Below are positions 31,317 to 39,385 of a DNA stretch of 64,000 nucleotides, piece after piece; position 1 is the first letter of the stretch; each line of letters opens with the position of its first letter. The stretch covers positions 224,749 to 288,748 of the forward strand of contig NVSG01000002.1 of the NCBI GenBank assembly GCA_002401155.1, written 5' to 3'. Below the pieces are notes generated by a model. The model was not told where the DNA came from, searched no databases, and saw only the letters and a program-made list of their open reading frames with translations. Made by a program: the position numbers and the translations under genes. This DNA is from Hyphomicrobiales bacterium (GTDB lineage: Bacteria > Pseudomonadota > Alphaproteobacteria > Rhizobiales > Rhizobiaceae).

Positions 31317-32603
31317 ATGCGTCTTGGTGGTCGTGTACAAGCAGCAATAGAAGTTCTCTCCGACATTGAAAAACGAAACCGTCCGGCATCAAGTTGCCTG
31401 AAGGACTGGGGCGTTGCACATCGCTTCGCCGGTTCCGGTGATCGTTCCGCTATCGGTAATCTGGTTTATGATGCCCTGCGCAACAAAACTGCCAATGCAT
31501 TTTGCATCGGCAATGACAGCGCCCGCGGTATTGTTATGGCCGTACTGGTACGCCAGTGGGAGATGACACCCGAAGAAATCGCAGAAGCCTTCGATGGCGA
31601 TAAGTTCGCTCCGGAACCTTTGAGTGCCGAGGAAATTGCATCTCTCGAAAACATCGAATTGAGCACTGCGCCACCGCATATTCAAGCGAATATCCCGGAA
31701 TGGTGCGTCGATAGTTTTGAAGCAAATTTCGACGAGGAGTGGATAGCTGAGGCAACCGCTCTTTGCGAACGTCCACCTCTTGATATTCGCGTAAATACCT
31801 TGAAAGCCACGCGGGAAAAAGTGCTGAAAGCCCTTACCCGTCAAGGCGCAAAACTGACCTCCATCGCAAGGAGCGGATTGCGCATAGAAGCCGGAAAACA
31901 AAATTCGCGCTTGCCCAATGTTCAGGCCGAAGCAGGCTATCAAAAAGGCTGGTTTGAAATTCAGGACGAAGGCAGTCAGATTGTTGGCGATTTGGTCTTT
32001 GCGCGTCCCGGTGAGAAGATTCTTGATTTTTGTGCAGGCGCTGGCGGCAAGACATTGGCGCTTTCAGCTACCATGGAAAATAAAGGGCAGGTCCATGCCC
32101 ATGATTCCGACAAGATACGCCTGAAGCCAATCTACGAACGCCTAAAACGGGCAGGCACACGCAATGTGCAGGTTCATGGTCCCGACGATGATATGTCTGC
32201 GCTGGTTGATAAGATGGATCGCGTCATCATAGATGCTCCGTGCACAGGCTCGGGAACATGGCGTCGTCGTCCTGATGCTAAATGGAAACTAACCAAAAAA
32301 ACACTCGAAGAGCGCCTGCGCGAGCAGGAAGAAGTGCTCAGCGAAGCGGCTCCATTCGTTAAGCCCGGTGGTTTCTTGATCTACATTACTTGCTCGCTTT
32401 TGCCGGAAGAAAACGAAAATCAGGTCTATTCCTTCATGGAAGATAACCCGCAATTCGAACTCCTTTCTGCTGGCGAAGTCTGGCAGGATTTGTTCGGGTT
32501 CGATAAGAAGAATCCATGGTCATCCGACATGATGACGGTCACTCTGACACCTGCATCCACTGGCACTGATGGCTTCTTTTTTGCGGTGATGGGGCGCAAA
32601 TAA
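31317..32603 (+). CDS. RsmB/NOP2 family RNA cytosine-5 methyltransferase
   Basis: 428 residues. SAM motif I is ILDFCAGAGGKTLALSATM, motif IV with one catalytic Cys is IDAPCTGSGTWRRRPD, and the second catalytic Cys is in YITCSLLPEEN. An N-terminal NusB-like helical half precedes the catalytic domain. Rhizobiales carry more than one RsmB-like gene, so I give no symbol. The last base of its stop codon is the first base of the next gene's ATG (1-bp overlap). Confidence 0.94.
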   Translation: MRLGGRVQAAIEVLSDIEKRNRPASSCLKDWGVAHRFAGSGDRSAIGNLVYDALRNKTANAFCIGNDSARGIVMAVLVRQWEMTPEEIAEAFDGDKFAPEPLSAEEIASLENIELSTAPPHIQANIPEWCVDSFEANFDEEWIAEATALCERPPLDIRVNTLKATREKVLKALTRQGAKLTSIARSGLRIEAGKQNSRLPNVQAEAGYQKGWFEIQDEGSQIVGDLVFARPGEKILDFCAGAGGKTLALSATMENKGQVHAHDSDKIRLKPIYERLKRAGTRNVQVHGPDDDMSALVDKMDRVIIDAPCTGSGTWRRRPDAKWKLTKKTLEERLREQEEVLSEAAPFVKPGGFLIYITCSLLPEENENQVYSFMEDNPQFELLSAGEVWQDLFGFDKKNPWSSDMMTVTLTPASTGTDGFFFAVMGRK

Positions 32604-33307
32604 TGGACGGTGAAATTGTTCAGCAATTCATAACGGCCTTCATTGATCCAAAAAATCTGGTTGGCCACGTAGCTTATGTGTTGCTGATTGCTTCCATGTT
32701 AATGCGCAGCATGCGCTGGTTGCGGATATTTGCGATTTCTGCAGGTACGGTTTCGGCAATTTATTACTGGACTCAGGCCGATTACGTCAGCGTCTTTTGG
32801 GAAACTATTTTTACTCTGGTCAACATATTTCAGTTGTTTTATATCGCGATTGAAAATAGCCGGGGAAGATTTTCCAAAGATGAGAAGTACTTTATCGAGA
32901 CTTGCTTACCCGGCGTGGAAAGAGCGCAGGCGCGACGGTTCGTCAAACTTGGTGCATGGACACAAGTCTCTGACGGAGCCATATTGATCACCGAGGATAC
33001 CTGCCCGCAACGTTTGAAATTCGTGGTCGATGGTACTGCCATTGTCATGCGTAAATCCAAGCATTTGGGCAAAGTCGGCCGGGGAGATTTTCTGGGAGAG
33101 ATGAGTTACCTTACCGGGAAAAACGCCAGCGCATCCGTGACGGCGGAAAGCACCATGCGCTACTTGGCCTTCGACAGGGATGTTTTGAAACTGCATCTCG
33201 ATAGAAACCCCGAAGTGCGTTTTGCACTTGAATCGAGCTTCAACCGGAATTTGGTAGGAAAACTAGCCAAGACCAATGAGTTGATACGTCCTGAAACCGG
33301 GGACTAG
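32603..33307 (+). CDS. Membrane-anchored cyclic-nucleotide-binding protein, Popeye-like
   Basis: 234 residues. Three hydrophobic segments (about residues 18-35, 40-58, 63-83) precede a cyclic-nucleotide-binding fold: LKFVVDGTAIVMRKSKHLGKVGRGDFLGEMSYLTGKNASASVTAES. The phosphate-binding cassette core FLGEMSYLTG...ASV is preserved in form, but the usual Arg contacting the cyclic phosphate is not evident. Three membrane helices followed by one cNMP domain is the architecture of vertebrate Popeye-domain (POPDC) proteins, and bacterial relatives exist in this order. It probably senses cAMP or a related ligand at the membrane. Confidence 0.75.
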   Translation: MDGEIVQQFITAFIDPKNLVGHVAYVLLIASMLMRSMRWLRIFAISAGTVSAIYYWTQADYVSVFWETIFTLVNIFQLFYIAIENSRGRFSKDEKYFIETCLPGVERAQARRFVKLGAWTQVSDGAILITEDTCPQRLKFVVDGTAIVMRKSKHLGKVGRGDFLGEMSYLTGKNASASVTAESTMRYLAFDRDVLKLHLDRNPEVRFALESSFNRNLVGKLAKTNELIRPETGD

Positions 33308-33364
33308 CATAGCTAACCGCGACGTAATCCTTGCCTAAATAGCGCAACTCCCATATGCCAAGGC

Positions 33365-34921
33365 ATGACAACACATCCAGAATCCATACTGATCATCGAC
33401 TTCGGTTCGCAGGTCACCCAATTGATCGCCCGCCGCATTCGCGAGGCTGGCGTTTATTCAGAAATCATCCCCTTCCAGCTTGCTGAAGAAGGCTTCAAGC
33501 GGCTGAAACCAAAGGCCGTGATCCTCTCTGGTGGCCCAGCATCCACCTCCGAAATCGACAGCCCGCGCGCGCCGCAAATCATATTTGATGCAGGCATTCC
33601 GGTGCTTGGAATTTGCTATGGCCAGATGGCTCTTTGCGTGCAAATGGGCGGCGAAGCGGAAGGTTCCGACCACCGCGAATTTGGCCGCGCCGAAGTAAGC
33701 GTCGCCAAACATTGCCCGCTCTTCGATGATGTATGGGAAGATGGCGAAAGCCACACCGTCTGGATGAGCCATGGTGACAGGGTGGTAAATCTGCCCGAAG
33801 GTTTCGAAGTTTTTGCCAAATCTCCCGGCGCACCCTACGCCGTATTCGGCAACACCGAACGCAAAATGTACGGCATGATGTTCCACCCCGAAGTGGTGCA
33901 TACGCCGGATGGCGCAAAGCTGTTACAAAACTTCGTCCACAAAATTGCAGGCATCAAGGGCGACTGGTCCATGGCCGCCTATAAGGATCAGGCCATCGCT
34001 GCGATCCGCAAACAGGTAGGCGACAAAAAAGTTATTTGCGGCCTTTCCGGCGGCGTAGATTCTTCCGTTGCCGCCGTTCTCATCCATGAGGCCATCGGCG
34101 ACCAACTCACCTGCATCTTGGTCGATCACGGCCTGATGCGTGAAAACGAAGCTGCCGATGTGGTCGCGATGTTCGAGGAACATTATGACATTCCGCTGGT
34201 CTGCGTAGACGCCGCCGACATGTTCATCGACGCGTTGGAAGGCGAGTCCGATCCCGAAACAAAACGTAAAACCATCGGCAGGCTTTTCATCGATGTGTTT
34301 GAGGCCGAAGCCAAAAAACTGGGCGGTGCCGAATTTCTGGCACAGGGAACACTCTACCCCGACGTGATCGAAAGTGTATCCTTCACGGGAGGGCCATCCG
34401 TCACCATCAAATCCCACCACAATGTGGGCGGCTTGCCGGAGCGCATGAACATGCAATTGGTCGAGCCGTTACGCGAACTCTTCAAAGACGAAGTGCGCGC
34501 CTTGGGCCATGAGCTTGGCCTGCCCGATCATTTCATCGGAAGGCACCCATTCCCCGGCCCGGGTCTGGCGATCAGATGCCCCGGCGGTATCAGCCGAGAA
34601 AAACTGGAAATCCTGCGCAAAGCCGACGCGGTTTATCTGGACGAAATCCGTAAAGCGGGCCTGTACGATAAAATCTGGCAAGCCTTCGCTGTCTTGCTAC
34701 CGGTACAAACCGTGGGCGTAATGGGTGATGGCCGAACCTACGAATTTGTCTGCGCCCTACGAGCCGTAACCTCGGTCGACGGCATGACAGCCGATTTCTA
34801 CCCTTATGAAATGGAATTTTTGGGCAAAGCCGCAACTCGCATAATCAACGAAGTCAAAGGCATTAACCGCGTGGTCTATGATGTGACATCAAAGCCGCCG
34901 GGAACCATTGAGTGGGAGTGA
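33365..34921 (+). CDS. guaA: GMP synthase (glutamine-hydrolysing)
   Basis: Aminates XMP to GMP. 518 residues, full length. The class I amidotransferase domain has the Cys nucleophile in GICYGQMAL and the His-Glu pair in MFHPEVVHT; the ATP-pyrophosphatase domain has [14 protein letters not shown]; the C terminus ends in [10 protein letters not shown], the standard end of the protein. The 3' end is a known integration hotspot for P4-type integrases, and such an integrase gene lies downstream here. The reading frame was not disturbed. Confidence 0.97.
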   Translation: MTTHPESILIIDFGSQVTQLIARRIREAGVYSEIIPFQLAEEGFKRLKPKAVILSGGPASTSEIDSPRAPQIIFDAGIPVLGICYGQMALCVQMGGEAEGSDHREFGRAEVSVAKHCPLFDDVWEDGESHTVWMSHGDRVVNLPEGFEVFAKSPGAPYAVFGNTERKMYGMMFHPEVVHTPDGAKLLQNFVHKIAGIKGDWSMAAYKDQAIAAIRKQVGDKKVICGLSGGVDSSVAAVLIHEAIGDQLTCILVDHGLMRENEAADVVAMFEEHYDIPLVCVDAADMFIDALEGESDPETKRKTIGRLFIDVFEAEAKKLGGAEFLAQGTLYPDVIESVSFTGGPSVTIKSHHNVGGLPERMNMQLVEPLRELFKDEVRALGHELGLPDHFIGRHPFPGPGLAIRCPGGISREKLEILRKADAVYLDEIRKAGLYDKIWQAFAVLLPVQTVGVMGDGRTYEFVCALRAVTSVDGMTADFYPYEMEFLGKAATRIINEVKGINRVVYDVTSKPPGTIEWE

Positions 34922-35234
34922 TGAAATTCTAGTTTCAGGAAATTTCAGGAAACGTAATACATCATCTAACACATTGAAATAATTAAATATTACAACGAAA
35001 TCAGCCGTGATCTAAGTGTGCCCAATTTGAGCTAGCAAAACGACATGACGGTATTCTGTTCGTACAGAATTTGCTTGATTCCATGTCTCCAGAAAAGTAC
35101 CGTCAGCGATACCAACTCGTTTGACGGTATTTTTTTCGAGCTAACTATCTGATTTTACAACAAAAAGGCATGAAAACAGCCCCGTTTCCGGCTGACGGTA
35201 TAATTGTGCCTTTTTTACAAAAAAGGAGAGAAAA
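34922..35234. other. Putative attachment and integrase arm-site region between guaA and int
   Basis: No gene is seen in these 313 bp. TTTCAGGAAA is tandemly repeated (34933-34942, 34943-34952). The octamer TGACGGTA occurs at 35046, 35122 and 35193 and inverted as TACCGTCA at 35098. ATTCTGT-TCGT-ACAGAAT (35053-35070) is a perfect inverted repeat. Clusters of TGACGGTA-type repeats in front of P4-type integrase genes fit arm-binding sites and the left end (attL) of an island inserted at guaA. No copy of the guaA tail was seen elsewhere in the window, so the right end is probably outside or lost. Confidence 0.5.
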
Positions 35235-36492
35235 ATGCTTACGGAAAAATTTCTTAAACAACTGAAACCAAAAAGAGAAAACATACAAAGTAGCGGATCG
35301 AGATGGGCTGTACGTACACGTCGCCATTTCCGGTACTGTCACCTTTCGTTATGATTACCGAATTAACGGGCGACGAGAAACTCTTGTCATCGGGAAATAC
35401 GGTCGTGGCGGGATTTCACTTCTTGCTGCGCGAGAGCAATGCCTCGACGCAAGACGTCTAGTTGTCAAAGGGGAATCGCCAGCACTGGAAAAACGTCGCG
35501 CAAAACGAAAGATAAAAGAAGCAACTAGCTTTGGTCAGTTTGGTAGGAAGTGGCTAGAAGATGGTCGAATGGCAGATAGCACCCGCAAGATGCGTGGTGC
35601 AATTTTTAAACGTGATATCTCGCCCGCCTTCGATAGTCGATTGTTGAAAGAGATAAAACCTGATGACCTCCGCCAGTTATGCGCCAAGGTAAAGGATCGC
35701 GGAGCTCCTGCGACCGCCATCCATGTGCGTGATATTGTCAAACAGATTTTTAGTTTCGCCATTCTTCATGGTGAGCAAATCCAAAATCCGGCAGATGAAG
35801 TAGGGCCATCTTCCATTGCAACATTCATTCCTAGAGACCGTGCACTTTCGCCAACCGACATTCGTGTCATGCTTATGATGCTTGAGCAGGTTCCGACGCT
35901 GCCTACCATCCGGCTCGGGTTGCGCCTCATTCTTCTGACCATGGTTCGTAAAAGCGAATTGCAGGACGCTGTGTGGGATGAAGTTGATTTTGAGAATGCA
36001 GTTTGGAGTATTCCAAAAGAACGCATGAAGCGTTCGAGGCCACACAATATTTATCTGTCCCATCAGTCTTTGGATATTTTGATTGCGCTGAAAACTTGCT
36101 CGGGAAATTCCAGGTATCTATTGCCGTCGCGCTATGATGCTGATGCCCCCATGTCGCGTGCAACATTCAACCGTGTAACAAATTCGATAATCGAGCGAGC
36201 AGCGCTAGCTAACTTGCCTCTTGAGTATTTTACAGTTCATGATCTGCGTCGGACAGGAGCAACGCTGTTGAACGAGCTAGGATTCAATCGAGACTGGGTA
36301 GAAAAGTGTCTGGCCCATGAAGAGGGGCACACGTCACGCGGAGTTTACAACAAGGCAGAATACGAAATTCAAAGACGGCACATGCTTCAGGAATGGGCAG
36401 ACCTGATCGATGCCTGGGCATCCGGTGAAAAACGGTCACCAGTTATTCTCCCGCCAGATCTGGCACTCTACGCAGCAGACCCAACCTTTTAA
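35235..36492 (+). pseudogene. P4-type tyrosine integrase, frameshifted near the N terminus
   Basis: From ATG 35235 (preceded by AAAAGGAGAG) the frame reads MLTEKFLKQLKPK and is then shifted by one extra A in the run at 35270-35274; removing one A restores KEKTYKVADRDGLYVHV, the standard DUF4102 arm-binding domain start, and the frame stays open to 36492 (about 418 codons in total). The catalytic domain has the first Arg (LTMVRKSELQDAVWDEVDF), HDLRRTGATLL (HxxR) and the Tyr in GVYNKAEYEIQRR with His in CLAHEEGH. Position 313 bp after guaA agrees with site-specific insertion there. Either the gene is inactive or the A-run is a sequencing error. Confidence 0.85.
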
Positions 36493-37019
36493 TTACGTGA
36501 GTCCGGTGCCTGTCCAGTGATGGACCGGACGCAAAATAATATTGATCAAATACCCATAACATGTCGTGTACACTGAAAAATCGAGGCTGATCTGTTCTGT
36601 TGTATCAAATCAAGTTTTCAAAGGTCGACTATTTCACTGAGTGATATGTTCCTAACTTCATAGATGAATCTGAGAAATGGCGGATAGGAAGACCGTCTTT
36701 TGAATTTTTTAATGACAAAACATACAATTATATCAATAGGTTATAAGGTTGGTGTGTAGCAGATTGTGCAGAATTTGACTTTACCAAAAAAAGAGGAGTT
36801 GGGATTGGTTAATGAGGATCAAAAAATGATATCGAGCAATCTGTTTTGGCGGTTTGGTCATCTTTGCAAATGGCAAGAACCGTGGCTTTGTCTGTTATTC
36901 TAGGCATATCGACGAGTGTCATTATACTTCCAATAATGCAAGATTATCGGACATTAAAAACATGTACGAGGTACGGCGTTTACAGGCGTAATATATAGCA
37001 ATAAGCGCCGTTATGATTT
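36493..37019. other. AT-rich gap without a supported gene
   Basis: 527 bp between int and the DUF1403 gene. The only ORF worth noting is 36870-36998 (+), 42 codons, giving one hydrophobic helix (VALSVILGISTSVIILPIM) but without a clear ribosome-binding site. Sequence such as GTCCAGTGATGGACCGGAC (36515-36533) is partly palindromic. Nothing else was recognised. Confidence 0.4.
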
Positions 37020-37622
37020 ATGGTATTTGATATGATTCAGATATCAAATACTGCAGAAACCCAACCACCAAAACCCATCCTACCGGCCTGGATCATGAAT
37101 GCGCGTGCTCCTGAAACCTTTAAGACCCTGGAGAACGCAGGGTTTGCCTCGGGTTCTGCATTGGCACTGCTGCATGTGGCGCTGAATGATCCTAACATTG
37201 CAGTCCCTACCGAACTCCTAAGAAACCGGCTTGCTCTACGTGCCGCTGTACGGTGCCTGAAAACCGAGGGCAGGAGTGACGACGACGCGCAGGTGCGTGA
37301 TGCCTTTCTTCTCACAAAGCCTGGAGACATTATGGGGCCGGGTGGTGACATGCTGGCTCTGTGGTCAAAAGCCTGTACAATATCGCTACGAAACAACACT
37401 GGTGTTGGGGGCTGGCAAGACCGCTTAATTGCATTGCTTCCCGAACACCTTCAGAAACCGGCATCAGGCTTGCTTGATGCGATTGTTGAGGCAGACATAT
37501 CGGGCAGTCCAGTTGGCTCTGTCGCAAAGTCTACCTTCGGTAAACTTTGCGACAGAGCCCTTGAGGCCTCTCTGGTTTGTGTAACTGAGAGGCCTTCAGG
37601 CCGTAGCCGGTGTGAATCATGA
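37020..37622 (+). CDS. DUF1403 family protein, short form
   Basis: 200 residues. LPAWIMNARAPETFKTLENAGFASGSALALLHVAL and NRLALRAAVRCLKTEGRSDDDAQVRDAFLLTKPGD are the DUF1403 signature, a family seen mostly on rhizobial plasmids and islands. Members I recall are around 300 residues, and the end here (KLCDRALEASLVCVTERPSGRSR) resembles their C-terminal winged-helix-like end, so an internal deletion is possible. Start is ATG 37020 or 37032; both lie next to an 11-bp inverted repeat. No function is established. Confidence 0.6.
   Translation: MVFDMIQISNTAETQPPKPILPAWIMNARAPETFKTLENAGFASGSALALLHVALNDPNIAVPTELLRNRLALRAAVRCLKTEGRSDDDAQVRDAFLLTKPGDIMGPGGDMLALWSKACTISLRNNTGVGGWQDRLIALLPEHLQKPASGLLDAIVEADISGSPVGSVAKSTFGKLCDRALEASLVCVTERPSGRSRCES
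37023..37051. repeat. 11-bp inverted repeat at the start of the DUF1403 gene
   Basis: GTATTTGATAT (37023-37033) and ATATCAAATAC (37041-37051) are perfectly inverted around a 7-bp spacer. The element overlaps the possible start codons at 37020 and 37032, so it could be an operator or translational control hairpin. The TTGATAT half resembles the TTGATATATC palindromes in front of the biosynthetic cluster at 39.2 kb. Confidence 0.5.
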
Positions 37623-37693
37623 TGTTTAATGTGGGCACATATGGTCATTGCGTGGAGATTAAAATTGCTATGTAAGGGGGGGATGCGGCTCTG

Positions 37694-38191
37694 TTAACCT
37701 GCATGTGCATGAAGTGTTTTTGATTTACAGACAACGTCATCTACAAGGTCGAACTGGCGACGATGGTAGCTGCTTAATACGCCGGCAGCGATTTTGCTGT
37801 TATTAGCAAATAAGGCATTTACCAGAGTGCTTAGTTGACCAAGAATGGTGTTTGCGAATTTTGGTAAGCGGAGTTCTCGTTTGCGAAACTCGCGAGTGCG
37901 TTCGTTAAACCCCCATATTTGCTCCAGCTTTTGGCGGTCGTGAGTTAATTCTGCAATTCTATCGTGGAGCCGCTCCTGAAATATGCAAATCTCTGTTATC
38001 AAATCGTCCTCTATTGGCAGCTCGGATTCTTGTTCCCATGTTTGAATGATCTTGGGGACTTTAAGGCCGGACAGAGAGAATTCCTGAATGTTGGTCTGCA
38101 CGGCATGTTTCATAATTTCACAAGCGTTCTTGAAATCGTCCTGTATGATTGATGCTCCGTCCCGATGGTTGCTGTTTTGCTTATCTGTCAC
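37694..38191 (-). CDS. FCD-domain protein without DNA-binding domain, paralogue of the adjacent GntR
   Basis: 165 residues, all helical. It aligns by eye with the C-terminal FCD (ligand-binding) half of the upstream regulator: ACEIMKHAVQTNIQEFSLSGL against ALLIAKHAIEKNIHNFSIEGI, then RLHDRIAEL against ALYERIASL and NERTREFRKRELRL against NDRTTLIREIDLL. The N-terminal winged helix is missing, and no remnant is visible in the 49 bp upstream. Same strand and close spacing suggest co-transcription with the GntR gene. A role as heterodimer partner or ligand sink is inference; an inactive duplicate is the alternative. Confidence 0.7.
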   Translation of the reverse strand: MTDKQNSNHRDGASIIQDDFKNACEIMKHAVQTNIQEFSLSGLKVPKIIQTWEQESELPIEDDLITEICIFQERLHDRIAELTHDRQKLEQIWGFNERTREFRKRELRLPKFANTILGQLSTLVNALFANNSKIAAGVLSSYHRRQFDLVDDVVCKSKTLHAHAG

Positions 38192-38240
38192 TTTGCTATC
38201 CTTCTTTCTTGTTTCCTTGATGCTGTCTTGTTGCCTTCGA

Positions 38241-38960
38241 CTAAAAGGATGTTTTCGTTAATCCCGCCGCCCCGAGGGATCGTGCATTTCCTTCTTTTAC
38301 GAGCTCATATAGTAGTTGGAGTTTTGCATTGTTTTGGCGTTCCAAATTCTGGATGGCTTTTGCCGCATTGTGATCAATCAATAATGTGACTAATTCTGCG
38401 GTGTCGTCGGTAATTTGGCAAAAGCGATTTGATTGGAGAAGATCGATTTCTCGGATGAGCGTTGTGCGGTCATTGAATTGCCGCATAATCCGAATGAATT
38501 TATTGTTCGCGGATAAGCTGGCGATCCGTTCGTATAATGCCTCAAGAAATATTGTCCATGACCGGGCCATATTGGCGGAGACGGTAAGTTCTTCTGCGCC
38601 TTGTTCAAATCCATTCGGCTTAAATATTCCTTCAATGGAGAAGTTATGGATGTTTTTTTCAATTGCATGCTTGGCGATGAGTAATGCTAGTTCGTAGTCG
38701 GATTCTAACTCGCGGACACTGAGTGGTTTGGTAAAGAAACCGCGTCCCGGGACCATCAAAATAATTTCCTCGTGGGCAAGGCGAATTAAAGATTCTCTCA
38801 CGGGAGTTGGGCTGACATTCATGCCTTCAGCGATGTTTCGAATGTTGAGTTGGGTCTGTGGTGGCAGTCGATAGAGCAAAAGAGTTTCGCGAATTCTGAT
38901 ATAAACTTGCCCACTTTTATCGTTGTCAGGTCTGTTTTCATCTTGACCATCCCTGTACAT
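38241..38960 (-). CDS. GntR family transcriptional regulator (FCD subfamily)
   Basis: 239 residues. The winged helix-turn-helix spans about residues 17-85 (QLNIRNIAEGMNVSPTPVRESLIRLAHEEIILMVPGRGFF), followed by an FCD ligand-binding domain of helices. The His residues that chelate metal in many FCD proteins are mostly not visible (only IDHNAAKAI keeps one), so the effector may be bound without metal. It diverges from the aminotransferase-led cluster across a 425-bp AT-rich region that holds three TGATATATCA palindromes, making it the obvious candidate regulator of that cluster. Confidence 0.9.
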   Translation of the reverse strand: MYRDGQDENRPDNDKSGQVYIRIRETLLLYRLPPQTQLNIRNIAEGMNVSPTPVRESLIRLAHEEIILMVPGRGFFTKPLSVRELESDYELALLIAKHAIEKNIHNFSIEGIFKPNGFEQGAEELTVSANMARSWTIFLEALYERIASLSANNKFIRIMRQFNDRTTLIREIDLLQSNRFCQITDDTAELVTLLIDHNAAKAIQNLERQNNAKLQLLYELVKEGNARSLGAAGLTKTSF

Positions 38961-39215
38961 TCAAAAATTCTTTCATCAAATTCCTGTTTGTTAAAGTAAA
39001 GTTGGTTTGTGACGTGAAAATGACAGTATATTTCCTATTTTTGTGATGTTTTACAATAAATTGTCATGCGTCCCTCTCAATACATTGGTTATTTGTTTGG
39101 TGGTCGGGCGCTCCCCAGCGTTGATTGTCTTTGAGTTTTTTTGGAAAAAATTTAGGTTTAATTTTTTAATTGTGGCAAATTTGTGTTGTATTTTTCGCTT
39201 TGTTGATTGTATAGG

Positions 39216-39281
39216 TTGATATATCCTATGATATATCAATTTATATTTTAATTAAAACTATGAAATATAATGATATATCAA
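39216..39281. promoter_or_regulatory. Three TGATATATCA palindromes, candidate GntR operators
   Basis: The 10-bp palindrome TGATATATCA occurs at 39229-39238 and 39271-39280, and with one mismatch (TGATATATCC) at 39217-39226. The first two also form a larger perfect inverted repeat, TTGATATATC-CTAT-GATATATCAA (39216-39239). The sites lie 105-170 bp before the aminotransferase start and 255-320 bp before the divergent gntR start. Short AT-rich palindromes are typical binding sites of GntR/FCD regulators; binding by the neighbouring regulator is inferred. The rest of the 38961-39385 gap is AT-rich with no gene. Confidence 0.6.
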
Positions 39282-39385
39282 ATTTATACCTGTTGAATTT
39301 TTTGGAATAGTAATTTTACTTGTCATTTGGTTGTTAATTATCTACTAATTGGCATCCACAAGTAATTCTAACGATAGGTAATTCC

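Noticed and set aside
35270..35274. Programmed frameshift in the integrase gene
   Set aside because: Restoring the frame needs a +1 shift in a short A-run; the usual -1 slippery heptamer is not present, so a plain indel is more likely.
34922..36500. tRNA gene as the integration target
   Set aside because: I looked for a tRNA-like cloverleaf next to the integrase and found none; the guaA 3' end is the neighbour.
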